64,000 nucleotides of DNA, from the NCBI GenBank assembly GCA_026315105.1, contig CM048753.1:68177547-68241546 (forward strand), written 5' to 3'. The notes beneath the pieces are model-generated. The model saw only the letters and a program-made list of their open reading frames with translations, was not told where the DNA came from and did not search any database. Shown piece after piece: positions 23,074 through 34,401 of the stretch. How positions within the stretch are numbered: position 1 is the stretch's first letter; every line of letters begins with the position of its first letter. The translations under genes and the position numbers were made by a program. The stretch comes from Locusta migratoria (taxonomy: Eukaryota; Arthropoda; Insecta; Orthoptera; Acrididae).

Positions 23074-23233
23074 TGCCGCAGTATATCCGCACTTTGAAGT
23101 GCGCTTGCGAAGTGATAACGCCGTGTTCTTCCAGCAGTTCCGGATGGTGGCAGAAGCATCGGAGGAGCGAATCCGTGTCTGCTGAAGCTTGCAGCGCCAC
23201 CAGCAGTAGACACATCTGAGCTAACAGGCGCAT
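23074..23233 (-). CDS. Exon 1 (signal peptide) of unrecognised secreted-protein gene
   Basis: The ATG at 23233 opens MRLLAQMCLLLVALQASA, a classic signal peptide (short basic start, Leu-rich core, A-S-A before a likely cleavage). The mature part follows: DTDSLLRCFCHHPELLEE, then HFKVRIYCG. The donor is GTAAGTATT. One base is carried to exon 2 (13322-13565). With exons 3 and 4 the coding sequence is 239 codons so far and stays open at all three joins. About eight cysteines and several N-glycosylation sequons point to an extracellular protein, possibly of haemolymph. I cannot assign a family. Introns are 9.5, 6.4 and 2.0 kb and carry most of the transposons described at 4.8-23 kb. Confidence 0.72.
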
Positions 23234-23319
23234 CGCTCAGTCGTAGGATGTCCTGATAGCAGCAGGCGCCGAAATGTGGGCCCGTGTGGGTTAGAAACGG
23301 ACCTCAACTGCCGGGAAGC

Positions 23320-23485
23320 GACTGAGTGTGTGGCAACCAAGAGAGCGCCCAAGAGATGCGCTTCCTCCAGGGAAAGCCACAGGCGCCTACTTCACGGTGC
23401 CCCACCACTGCCTTCTTGAAACCAAGGCCGTAGCATAGTCATGATGACGTCATGCAATGAGGCGGGACTGAGGCTCCTGATTGGT
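23320..23485 (-). promoter_or_regulatory. Candidate promoter of the secreted-protein gene
   Basis: On the minus strand: a CCAAT box (CCAATCAG near 23484), a GC box (CCCGCCTC), a full CRE-type palindrome TGACGTCA at 23445-23452, and an arthropod initiator TCAGTC at 23325-23320. The initiator lies 90 bases before the ATG. No TATA box is seen. Inference from motifs only. Confidence 0.4.
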
Positions 23486-23494
23486 AGGTTCGCA

Positions 23495-24660
23495 TGTTGT
23501 TGTTATGGTCTTCAGTCCGGGGACTGGTTTGATGCAGCTCTCCACCCTACTCTATCCTGAGGAAGCCTTTTCATCTCCTCATAAGAACGGCAACCCACAT
23601 CCACTTGAATCTGCTTACTATACGCGTCTCTTGGTCTCCCTCTGCGATTTTACCCCACACACTTCCCTCCAATGCTAATTTTACGATTCCCGGATGTCTA
23701 AGAATGTGTCCTACCAAGCGATCCCTTCTTTTTAGTCAGGATGTTCCAAAAATTCCTTTTCTCACCAATTCTGTTCAGTACCTCTTCATTAGTTATGCGA
23801 TCTACCCACCTAATCTTCAGCATTCTTCTCTAGCACAACATTTCAAAAGCCTCTATTCTCTTCCTGTCCGCACTGCTTATCGTCCATGTTTCACTCCCGT
23901 ACAAGGCAATATTCCACACAAATGCCTTCAGGAAAGACTTCCTTACACTTAAATTAATATTCGATGTTAGCAAATTTCTCTTTTTCAAAAATGCTTTTCT
24001 TCCCATTTCCATTCTGCATTTTATATCCTCTGTACTCTGGCCGCCATTTGTTATTTTACTACCCAAGTAACAAAACTCATCTACCACCTTCATTGTTTCG
24101 TTACCTAATCTAATTCCTTCAGCATCTCCTGATTTTCTAAGACCGCATTCGATTATTTTTGTTTTGCTCTTGTTAATGTTCATTTTATAAGGTCTCTTCA
24201 ACACGCTGTCCATTCCATTCAATTGTTCTTCCAGGTCCTTTGCTGTCTCTGACAGAATTACAATGTCATCAACAAAAAGCCATGTTTTTATTTCTTCCCC
24301 CTGAATTTTAATCCCTATTCCAAATTTTTCCTTGCTTTCCTTCACCGCCTGCTCGATGTACAAATTGAATAACATCGGAGAAAGGCTACAACCCTGTCTT
24401 ACTCCCTTCCCAACTGATGCTTCCCTCTCATGCCCTTCGAGTCTAATAACTGCGGTCTGGCTTTCGTACAAGTTATAAATAACTCTCCTTTCCCTGTATT
24501 TTACCACTGCTGACTTCAGAATTTGAAAGAGTGTATTCCAGTCAACATTGTCAAATGCTTTCTCCAAAAGGTACGCATATGAAACGGATTTTGAAATTAT
24601 TCCAAACGTTGGCCTGCCAATCAGATACCTCATTCCCGCCTCAATGCATGACGTAATCAC
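23495..24660 (-). mobile_element. RTE-like LINE copy 1
   Basis: The frame at 24660-23830 carries RT: KAFDNVDWNTLFQIL, then GVRQGCSLSPMLFNLYIEQ and the catalytic box as LFVDDIVILSE (usually FADD). The C-terminal part (IALYGSETWTISSADRKRIE, ITNEEVLNRIGEKR through frameshifts) runs to about 23500, where the 3' tail starts. RTE-clade style; the apurinic endonuclease domain is not present. It is inverted relative to the copy at 27560-28375. Confidence 0.82.
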
Positions 24661-25029
24661 GGCTATGCTACGATCTTCATTTCACTTGAAGATACGACCT
24701 GCAACCCGAAACACTGGCCACACTGTGCGGCTGAATTAGTCTTGTGTAGTTCGCGAACCAACTAGTTAGGAAGAGCGCTCCCACAGGTGAACTACGCGAA
24801 CTAGTTCGCAGATCCCTCGCCTCTTAGTTCGTCCGCTCCTTTTCCGAAGACTGACGGGGAACAGCGAGAGGACGCGAGAGCGCGCAGAACCGCGTGATTC
24901 CCTTCTGCCAGTTGCCGTCATTTCGAGCTGAGGTGCAGCTCACAATCAACTGTAGTTTTAGTAGCGGTAGCAAAAGCCAAAACCGGCAGACAAACTAAAC
25001 AGAGCGACCTACTTCGCGGCCGAGCTGCG

Positions 25030-26850
25030 AACTAAAAGGAGAGCTACCGGTCGCGAACTAAAATCTGCGCGATAGGGTGGAAACTAAAATATAAATATGC
25101 GCGATAGGTCCCGAACTAAAATATTCGTGATAGGTCGCGAACTAAAATCTGCGCGATAGGGTGGAAACTAAAATATAAATTTGCGCGATAGGTCCCGAAC
25201 TAAAATATTCATGATAGGTCGCGAACTAAAAGATGCGCGATAGATCGCGAACTAAAATATTCGCGATAGGTCCCGAACTAAAATATGCGCGATACGTCAC
25301 GAACTAAAATATGCGCAATAGGTCGCGAACTAAAAGATGCGCGATAGGTCGCGAACTAAAAGATGCGTGACATGTCACGAACTAAAAGATGCGCGATAGG
25401 TCGGGAACTAAAATATGCACGATAGGCTGCGAACTAAAATATGTGTGATAGGTTGCGAACTAAAATATGCGCGATAGGTCGCGGACTAAAAGATGGGCGA
25501 TAGGTCGCAAACTAAAATATGCGTGACAGGTCACGAAGTAAAAGATGCGCGATAGGTCGCGAACTAAAAGATGCGCGATAGGTCGCGAACTAAAAGATGC
25601 GTGACATGTCACGAACTAAAAGATGCGCGATAGGTCGCGAACTAAAATATGCACGATAGGCTGCGAACTAAAATATGCGCGATAGGTTGCGAACTAAAAT
25701 ATGCGCGATAGGTCGCGGACTAAAAGATGGGCGATAGGTCGCGAACTAAAATATGCGCAATAGGTCGCGAACTAAAATACGCGCGATAGGTCGCGACCTA
25801 AAAGATGCGCGATAGGTCGCGAACTAAAAGATGCGTGACAGGTCACAAACTAAAAGATGCGCGATAGGTCGCGAACTAAAAGATGCGTGACAGTTCACGA
25901 ACTAAAATATCCGCGATAGGTCGCGAACTAAAATACGCGCGATAGGTCGCGACCTAAAAGATGCGCGATAGGTCGCGAACTAAAAGATGAGTGACAGGTC
26001 ACGAACTAAAAGATGCGCGATAGGTCGCGAACTAAAAGATGCGTGACAGGTCACGAACTAAAATATGCGCGATAGGTCGCGAACTAAAATATGCACGATA
26101 GGCCGCGAACTAAAATATGCGTGATAGGTCGCGAACTAAAATATGCGCGATAGGTCGCGGACTAAAAGATACGCGATAGGTCGCAAACTAAAATATGCGC
26201 GATAGGTCCCGAACTAAAAGATGCGCGATAGGTCGCGAACTAAAATATGCGCGATAGGCCGCGAACTAAAATATGCGTGATATGTCGCGAACTAAAATAT
26301 GCGCGATAGGTCGCGGACTAAAAGATGCGCGACAGGTCGCAGACTAAAATATGTGTGACAGGTCACGAACTAAAAGATGCGCGATAGGTCGCGAACTAAA
26401 ATATGCGTCATAGGTCGTGAACTAAAATACGTGCGATAGGTCGCAAACTAAAAGATGTGCGATAGGTCCCGAACTAAAAGATGCGCGATAGGTCGCGAAC
26501 TAAAATACGCGCGATAGGTCGTGACCTAAGAGATGCGCGATAGGTCGCGAACTAAAAGATGCGTGACAAGTCACGAACTAAAAGATGCGCGATAGGTCTC
26601 GAACTAAAATATGCGTCATAGGTCGCGAACTAAAATATGCACGATAGGTCGCAAGCTAAAAGATGCGCGATAGGTCGCGAATTAAAATATGCGCAATAGG
26701 TCGCGAACTGAAATATGCGTGATAGGTCGCGAACTAAAATATGCGCGATAGGTCTCGAACTAAAATATGCGCGATAGGTCCCGAACTAAAATATGCGTGA
26801 CAGGTCACGAACTAAGATATGCGCGATAGGTCGCGAACAGAATTAAAAAT
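25030..26850 (+). repeat. 26-bp tandem array, ~70 units
   Basis: The unit reads GATAGGTCGCGAACTAAAA, then K-AT-GCGC. Each unit contains the inverted repeat CGCGA-TAGG-TCGCG. About ten units instead carry CGTGA-CAGG-TCACG, with both arms changed together. A higher-order period of nine units (about 234 bp) is visible at 25365-25510 versus 25598-25745. Confidence 0.92.
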
Positions 26851-26945
26851 CACGTGTTTGCCTTCTGCTGATAAGAGCCATTTCGAGGTGAGCGTCTGCC
26901 TGCTAGATTATGTAGTTCAGTGTTACAAAATTTCTGTTTTGAAGT

Positions 26946-27158
26946 CCGCCTCCGTAGCTCAGCGGTAGCGTCGCTGACTACCACGCAGGGGCCCGGGTTC
27001 GATTCATGACAGGGGACTGGGTGTTGTGTGTTGTCCTAATCATCTTCATCTCATCATCATTTGGCCACGCGGCGTCAAATAAAAAAGACTTACACTAAGG
27101 CGGCCGAACAAACCCGCATGGGTTCTCCCGGCCAAGAAAGCCATACGCTCATTTCCGT
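26946..27158 (+). repeat. tRNA-derived SINE (family 3)
   Basis: The head reads CCTCCGTAGCTCAGCGGTAG, with GGGTTCGATTC as box B. The body includes TTGGCCACGCGGCGTCAAAT. The target duplication TTTCTGTTTTGAAGT is at 26931-26945 and 27159-27173. It is inserted in the minisatellite-bearing element. Confidence 0.9.
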
Positions 27159-27173
27159 TTTCTGTTTTGAAGT

Positions 27174-27368
27174 ATTCTGCACTCTACAATATCTTACTAA
27201 TAAATATGCCAAGATATAGAGATAACTCTAAAGATAATCGCGAGAAATTATCCACAAACTGTTTCTTTTGGTTTACGTGTTATCGTTAGCGGCTCAAGCA
27301 GCAAGCGCATGAAGCAGCTGGGTGGGGGAACTTCTCCCTCCACCTGCACGCGCAGACCACGCCGCTGG
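27174..27368. other. Right unique part of the minisatellite element
   Basis: Non-repetitive stretch between the SINE and the right inverted end. No coding seen. Confidence 0.4.
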
Positions 27369-27559
27369 GAGCGGACGAACTAAAAGAATGAACTAGTTCC
27401 CGGCTGAACCTCGAACTAAAGTGAGCGCTCCCGATCGCGAACTATTATGCGCAAGTCAACCGATGACGTCATCACTTGAAAATATGACCTGCAAGGCGGA
27501 ACACCGACCGCACTGTGGGGCTGAATGCACTGCCCGAAAAACAAATTACTCTACTTGAC

Positions 27560-28375
27560 GATACACTCTTTCAATTTCTGAAGTAACAAGGGTAAAATAC
27601 AGGGAAAGAAGAGTTATTTTCTCGAAACGGACAACCTTTTTTCTATGCATCAGCAAGGGTTTAGGAAAAATCGTTCATGTGAAACTCAGCTTGCCCTTTT
27701 CTCACATCTTGCGTATAAAATGAACATTAACAAGAGCAAAACAAGGGTAATGGAATGCAGTCTTAGAAAATCAGGTGATGCTTAAGGAATTAGATAAGGT
27801 AACGAAACAATGAAGGTGATAGATAAGTTTTGTTACTTGGTTACTGAAATAACATATGACGGTCGCAATACAGAGGATTTAAAATGCAGAATGGCAATGG
27901 GAAGAAAAGCATTTTTGAAAAAGAGAAATATTCCAACATTGAAGTGTTTCCTGAAGGCATTTGTGTGGAATGTTGCCTTGTACGGGAGTGAAACATGGAC
28001 GATGAACAGTGCGGACAGGATGAGAATAGAGGCTTTTGAAATGTGGTGCTACAGAAGAATGTTGAAGATCGTATAACTAATGAAGAGGTACTGAACAGAA
28101 TTGGCGAGAAAAGGAATTTTTGGCATACCTTGACTAAAAGAAGGGATCGCTTGGTAGGACACAATCTTAGACATCGAGGAATTGTAAATTTAGCGTTGGA
28201 GGGAAGTGTGTGGGGTAAAAATCGCAGACGAAGACCAAAATACGCATATAGTGAGCAGATTCAAATGTATGTGGGTTGCCGTTCTTATGAGGAGATGAAG
28301 AGGCTTGCTCAGGATAGAATAGGGTGGAGAGCTGCATCAAACCAGTCTCCGGACTGAAGACCATAACATACTTGG
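27560..28375 (+). mobile_element. RTE-like LINE copy 2, chimeric
   Basis: RTE sequence at 27560-27630 (matching the segment that encodes TLFQILKSA..YRERRVI) is followed at about 27640-27712 by a CR1-like LINE piece (QGFRKNRSCETQLALFSH). It then resumes as RTE from 27718 (MNINKSKTRVMECSLRKSG). The C-terminal part includes VALYGSETWTMNSADRMRIE, VLNRIGEKRNFW and ASNQSPD before the stop at 28357. Frames are broken at several points. Confidence 0.75.
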
Positions 28376-29239
28376 CAAGAGGATATAGATTTTGATCTGA
28401 TGAGGGAAGAACAACCTTCGGAACAATGTTCACTGGCAAAAATAATTAGGGGATCAGTTGAGGTTTTGAAGTACTGTCGTCGGCAGAGTGGACTAAAAGG
28501 TTCTACGGAGTGAGACAACAACATTACGGCAACTGAGATAGTGGTAATAACAAAAAGTTGCTACAGAGGGAGTCGCTGTTGACTCATGTTTACACTACAA
28601 AACGAATCACACAAACAGTTGGGTTCAGATAGTTTAGCGAGTTGGTAGTTCAATACAACAACAACGTGACTTAGATGAAGCTGTGGCACGGAGAGCCATA
28701 GGAATGCTGGAAGCGGGACAGACACAGAGGGGGGTGGCTGCAGCAGTTGCAGTGCCCCAAAGTGTAATTTCCAGGACCTGGAAGCGATTTCAGACAACAG
28801 GAGCCGTTAAAAGAAGGCAAGGCCAAGGTCGTCGACGGGTAACATCAGCATGATATGACCTGTATCTCTGGTTAACAGCCCGTCTAGACAGGAGGCTGAA
28901 TGCAACTCAGCTGCAACGCACCCTCCAGGCAGCAACAGGATGTGCAGTATCAAAACAAACAGTCCGGAATCGCCTTCGGAAATGTGGCCTCTAGACACGG
29001 AGGTCTATGCTATGCATTCCATTAAAACAATAACACCATTTATCCCACAGAAACTGGGCCGAGGAACATCAGGATCTGAGTCATAAGGAATGGCTCCGGG
29101 TTCTGTTCACAGATGAGTCGACATTTTGTGTTCAGCTGGGCAATCGTCATTCCCTCATCTGGAGGAAACTTGGAGTAAATGCTGCTTATGTGCTGAAAAC
29201 ATGATTACCTGACATAGTCGGGTCTGGAGGCGATCGGAT

Positions 29240-30724
29240 CGTTTTATAGTTTTCAAAATGAAATGCCAAGATTGCACATTAATAATTTATTCAGTGACGA
29301 CTGGTTTCGGTGAACTGTGTCACCATCATCTGGTCACATACATATTACAAGCTGGTCATCTTGTTTGGCGCCAAAATGTAAACTAGAATCTTCAAAGCTG
29401 TCAGTATTTTGTAAGCTGTTATGTTTTTAACTTGAGTACTTTTTATGTAGTGACTAAGTGCAATGTTGCGGTTTGTGGCGCTTTTTACTGGACATACATA
29501 AAAGCCACATTTTTAAAACATCACCTTTCTTTTAAGATGTTCAGTGGTCTCGAAGATCTTGTAGCTCACCTGCCATTAACACATCACAAAATTATGTTAT
29601 AACGTCGGGTTCTTATGCATTTAAGAAATCATAAATGAGACACTTTTCATTTTTAACGTATATTTATTTATCCATTCTTGATAAAGCACAAACGTAATGC
29701 AAAAGTAAGACTGGTTGACAACATGCTTCCATACTAACTCAAGACTAAGATGTTACTCATCTAAGACTGACTTTAGACTGTCTCAGTTCGCGCCAATTCG
29801 CGCGTATAAATACATAATAGCATTTCTAGAACCTTCTAGAACATAGAAGTACAATATTCAAATATAAAACAATTAGCTCATGAAACATAAATCTATCATG
29901 CTTTACGTAAAGATACACAAAATTATGACAAATGTAATAAAAATATTTCCACATCAAAATAAACTAATACAAAAGATCGTAAGAAATGTTCAAATGTTTG
30001 TTAACCTTATGGGACTTAACTATGGGGTCATCAGTCCCTAAACTTACAAACTACATATGAACTAGCTAATCCTAAGGACGGCACAAATATCTATGCCCGA
30101 GGGGGGATTCGAACCCCCCGACCATAGTGGCCGTGCAGACCGTGACTGGAGCACCTCAGTCCCCTTGGCCACTGCGACCGGCAAGATCGTAAGTAAACAA
30201 CAATTAGTGCAGTATTAATATATGTTTACATTATTTAAAATTGTTAAATCAAAGCAACTAATCAATTTTACAATCAACAACATATAACATTACATTCAAT
30301 ACATTACAGAAAACATTAGATAATGTTAGTTATTGGTTTCATGAACAAACACATTATTGTCGAACGTTTAGTTTACAACTTTCAATCATTAATTTATTTA
30401 TTTCATAAAAAGGCCCAAATAATGAAAATGAGTAAAGCAATGTGACTTGTCATAAGTGGCATAAAATACTTATATAATACAAACACTGAATATTAGGGCA
30501 CAATACTATGATCAAAAATGGTATTGTGTACTGCAATATTGCAAACAAATGGGATCCTCCTGGCTAAATACATTACAACTTGTTATTTTATACTTTTTTT
30601 AACAAGATGACCAGCTTGTAATATGTATGTGACCAGATGATGGTGACACAGTTCACCTAAACCGGTCATCATTGAATAAATTATTAATGTGTGATCTTGG
30701 TATTCCATTTCGAAAACTATAAAA
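29240..30724. mobile_element. Element with ~115-bp inverted ends
   Basis: The left end starts GTTTTATAGTTTTCAAAATG. The right end, reversed, starts GGTTTTATAGTTTTCGAAAT, and the two match for about 115 bases. Each end contains, on one strand, CAGATGA, a hairpin GGTGA..TCACC, then (G/T)AAACC(A/G)GTC, resembling a degraded hammerhead core. The body is AT-rich, non-coding and carries a SINE (29984-30182). Confidence 0.7.
29984..30182 (-). repeat. tRNA-derived SINE (family 1)
   Basis: Inverted copy. The target duplication AAGATCGTAAG is at 29973-29983 and 30183-30193. Third nesting level: SINE in the 29240-30724 element in a Tc1. Confidence 0.92.
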
Positions 30725-31601
30725 CCATATCATGGTGGTGGACGAATAGTCTGGGCAGGAGTCAGTATTGGCGGACGTACGGATCTGTATGTTGCTCAGA
30801 ATGGCGCTTTGACTCCTAAGAGGGATACAGAGGAGATACTTCAACATTTTGTTGTGCCCTACGCTGGTGCCATAGAAGATGGTTTACTTCTTGTGGACGA
30901 CAATGCTCGTCCCCACAGAGCTGAAACCCGTTTTATTATGTCAGGGATGCATTTGGAAGATGTATTACAGCCAGACCAACACCTTCCTTAGCGGTTGCAG
31001 AACTGGATATTGCAATGAAGAAAGAATGGCGAAATATCCCTCAATAGCGGTACTGTCCGTACAATGCATGTGTACAATTCTACTGATCGTCCGAGGTGAT
31101 CACACACAATATTAGAGCGGAATGAGAATGACTTTTTCACTATTGTGGTAGCCCCATGGTGCCTCACTCTAAGCAAACGCCATGTAAACGTCAAGTAAAT
31201 TACTGTGATGGAAAAATATCGTTTTGTGCTACACACAAATTACAATTGTTACCAATATCTAAATAAGACATGCTTCCATTTGTATATTGTGAACGATATC
31301 TCACTTGATCCTCTAATTATTCTGATTTCACCGTCGTCTGATAACACATACGTCATAATGCTGTCTTTGTGAACCCTTTAACAGGGACTGTTTACAGCCA
31401 AAACACTCAGTGCCATATCAGTTTTTAAAGCAAACTGGTGCCATGATTTCGAGAATTCCAAAACTATAGCCGGCGTTATATAAGAAGGCGCTTCCGCGCA
31501 TAGAGGTGGAGCTATAGACGAAGCATGGAGGGAAGGAGCTATGGTCGAGCGCCAACAGTGGAGCCTGCGGGAGAAACATTATTGGCTATCAGTGCGGTAA
31601 T

Positions 31602-33507
31602 TTGGGGACAAGAAAAGCAATTCTACAAATATCAAGAACTCAGATGGGAAACCAGTTCTCAGCAAAGAAGGGAAGGCTGAAAGGTGGAAAGAGTACATAG
31701 AGCAGCTCTACAAAGGAAATGAACTGAGAGACGATGTTGTAGGAAGGGAAGAGGAAGTAGATCAAGATGAAATAGGAGATATTATACTGAGAGATGAATT
31801 TCACAGAGCCCTGAAAGACCTAGGTCGGAACAAGGCCCCAGGAGTAGATGACATACCCTCAGAGCTACTAAAGTCTCTGGGAGAGCCAGCCATGACAAAA
31901 CTATTTGAACTGGTGTGTAGGATATATGAGACAGGCGAAATACCCTCAGACTTTAAGAAAAATGTAATAATCCCCATTCCAAAGAAAGCAGGTGCAGTCA
32001 GGTGTGAAAATTACAGAACCATCAGTTTGATAAGTCATGGTTGCAAAATTTTAACACGAATTATCTACAGGAGAATGGAAAAGCTAGCCGGCCGCGGTGG
32101 CCGAGGGGACTGAGGCGCTTCAGTCACGGTCTGCGCAGCCACTAGGGTCGGGGGTTCGAATCCCCCCTCGGGCATGGATATGTGTGCCGTCCTTAGTCTT
32201 AGCTAGTTCGTAAGTAGTTTGTAAGTTTAGGGACTGATGACCCCGTAGTTAAGTCCCATAGACAATACAAACATTTGAAACATTTTTGGAAAAGCTAGTA
32301 GAAGCTGACCTAGGGGAAGATCAGTTTGGATTCAGGAGGAACGTAGGAACCCGGGAGGCAATACTTACCTTACGTCTTATCTTAGAAGATAGATTAAGGA
32401 AAGGCAAATCTACATTTTTAGCCTTTGTAGATTTGGAGAAAGCGTTTGACAATGTTGACTGGACTACACTCTTTCAAATTCTGAAGTCAGCAGGGGTAAA
32501 ATACAGGGAAAGGAGAGTTATCTACAACTTGTACAAAAGCCAGACCGCAGTTATTAGACTCGAAGAGCATGAAAGGGAAGCATCAGTTGGGTAGGGAGTA
32601 AGACAGGGTTGTAGCCTTTCTCCGATGTTATTCAATTTGTACATTGAGCAGGCGATGAAGGAAAGCAAGGAAAATTATGGAATAGGAATTAAAGTTCAGG
32701 GGGAAGAAATAAAAACATTGCGTTTTGCTGATGACATTGTAATTCTGTCAGAGACAGCGAACGACCTGGAATAGCAGTTGAATGGAATGGACAGTGTGTT
32801 GAAGAGAGCGTAGAAAATGAACATTAACAAGAGCAAAACAAAAATAATGGAATGCGGTCTTAAAAAATCAGGCGATGCTGAAGGAATTAGATTAGGTAAC
32901 GAAACAGTGAAGGTGGTAGATAAGTTTTGTTACTTGGGTAGTAAAATAACATGCGATGGTCGCAGTACAGAGGATATAAAATGCAGAATGGCAATGGGAA
33001 GATAAGCATTTTTGAAAAAGAGAAATTTGCTAACATCGAATATTAATTTAAGTGTAAGGAAGTCTTTTCTGAAGGCATTTGTGTGGAGTGTTGCCTTGTA
33101 CGGGAGTGAAACATGGACGATAAGCAGTGCGGGCAGGAAGTGGATAGAGGCTTTTGAAATGTGGTGCTACAGAAGAATGCTGAAGATTAGGTGGGTAGAT
33201 CACATAACTAATGAAGAGGTACTGAACAGAATTGGCGAGAAAAGGAGTTTTTGGCATACCCTAACGAAAAGAAGGGATCGCTTGGTAGGACACATTCTCA
33301 GACATCGAGGAATCGTAAATTTAGCATTGGAGGGAAGTGTGTGGGGTAAAAATCGTAGAGGGAGGCCAAGAGACGCGTATAGTAAGCAGATTCAAAGAGA
33401 TGTGGGTTGTCGTTGTTATGAGGAGATGAAAAGGCTTGCTCAGGATAGAGTAGGGTGGAGAGCTGCATCAAACCAGTCTCCGGACTGAAGACCATAACAA
33501 CAACAAC
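31602..33507 (+). mobile_element. RTE-like LINE copy 3, with target duplication
   Basis: A clean target duplication AGTGCGGTAAT (31591-31601 and 33508-33518) and a (CAA)n 3' tail mark both ends. RT is read from about 31770: LGRNKAPGVDDIPSELLKSL, IPIPKKAGAVRCENYRTISL, then after a SINE FGFRRNVGTREAI, FVDLEKAFDNVDWTTLFQIL, a stop before GVRQGC, and the catalytic box RFADDIVILSE. C-terminal domain 33012-33488, ending SNQSPD. Stops at about 32592, 32774 and 33004 disable it. 5'-truncated, because no endonuclease is present. Confidence 0.9.
32088..32286 (+). repeat. tRNA-derived SINE (family 1)
   Basis: Inserted in the RT of the RTE copy. The target duplication TGGAAAAGCTAG is at 32076-32087 and 32287-32298. 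Confidence 0.93.
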
Positions 33508-33984
33508 AGTGCGGTAATGGAGAGGGATGGGCAGAACGGCTGAAAACTAGACCGCCATGGTAGGTGACGCCGACTATAGTTGCTTGCTTTCCTGTTGCAC
33601 TTGTGGGTAAAGAGTTTGGAATGAAACTAAACAATGAAAAGACCAAAGCGAAAGAATGCGGTAAGAATGCGAAAAGATCAATATATTACTAGATGCAAGA
33701 ATATCAGAATAATTTCAAACAATCTAGAATTTGGGATACTGACGTGGTTTCCCCTGTCTATCACCCATGTTTCTCGCACCTTGTGACTTACATTTTTTCA
33801 ACAGTTGGGGACAACGCCATCAAGACATAGATACAGTTACCGTGTATGTATTATGTAAACTTTCATGGCCATTGTTGCCTTCAGGTCATTGTATTGTTGC
33901 TGATTTGTCGAGATATTTACAGATGAAGATATAACGAAGGAGGTTAAAATGAGAGGAGACGGCTCTACTATGAAAATCTTATCG

Positions 33985-34172
33985 TCAATTGAAACCAGTC
34001 CTCTCTGCGGAGCGCACGGTTGCTCGCCATCGGAGATTCGAGTCTTCCCTGGGGCATGGGTGTGTGTGTGTGTTGTCCTTAGGTTAGTTTACCATAGTTT
34101 AACTAGTTTGTAAGCTACGGATTGTTGACCATGCAGTTTGGTCTGATAGAATTACAAACATTTGAATGTTTG
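33985..34172 (+). repeat. SINE, variant of family 1
   Basis: The diverged head ends GAGATTCGAGTCTTCCCTGG. The tail GTTGTCCTTAGGTTAG, then TTTGTAAGCTACGGATTG and ACAAACATTTGAATG, follows the family-1 layout. Confidence 0.65.
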
Positions 34173-34401
34173 AAGCCAGTCCGCCACCTTATGGAGTCAA
34201 CGAAATATGATCGAGATGAAAGCTCTGTGCAGTTCTTGCCCTATTAACTGTCATACATTTAAATAACTGTCATTTCTAGTACATGTTTGATATAGCACAC
34301 TTCTGTGAACAAATACAGACCTTCCAAATAGGTGAACTGTGATTTAATAACATAAAATTATTGGCTCCACAATATGGCGACAACGGCTTCACTTTTGTAG
34401 C

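Larger units (their letters stand above)
24747..27444. mobile_element. TIR-bounded element carrying a minisatellite
   Basis: Left and right ends are inverted copies sharing, in order, TAGTTCGCGA, GAGCGCTC, AACTAGTTC and TTAGTTCGTCCGCTCC (left 24747-24839; right, reversed, 27444-27369). Between them lie a 26-bp tandem array and a SINE. No transposase is seen. The terminal motif AGTTCGCGA is the reverse of the array motif TCGCGAACT, so the array looks like an amplified terminal or subterminal motif. The superfamily is unknown and no clear target duplication was found. Confidence 0.6.
28660..31010 (+). mobile_element. Tc1-like transposase remnant, split by an insertion
   Basis: The first block (28660-29225) reads, with stops, RRAIGMLEAGQTQRGVAAAV, the HTH region, then RNWAEEHQDLSHKEWLRVLF with TDESTF (first catalytic D). 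The second block (30728-30991) reads HGGGRIVWAGVSIGGRTDLY, then VDDNARPHRAETRF (second D) and DVLQPDQHLP before a stop. The third catalytic residue would follow and is not seen. An element at 29240-30724 separates the blocks. Confidence 0.78.

Noticed and set aside
25030..26850. CRISPR array.
   Set aside because: Direct tandem units without spacers, in an animal genome.
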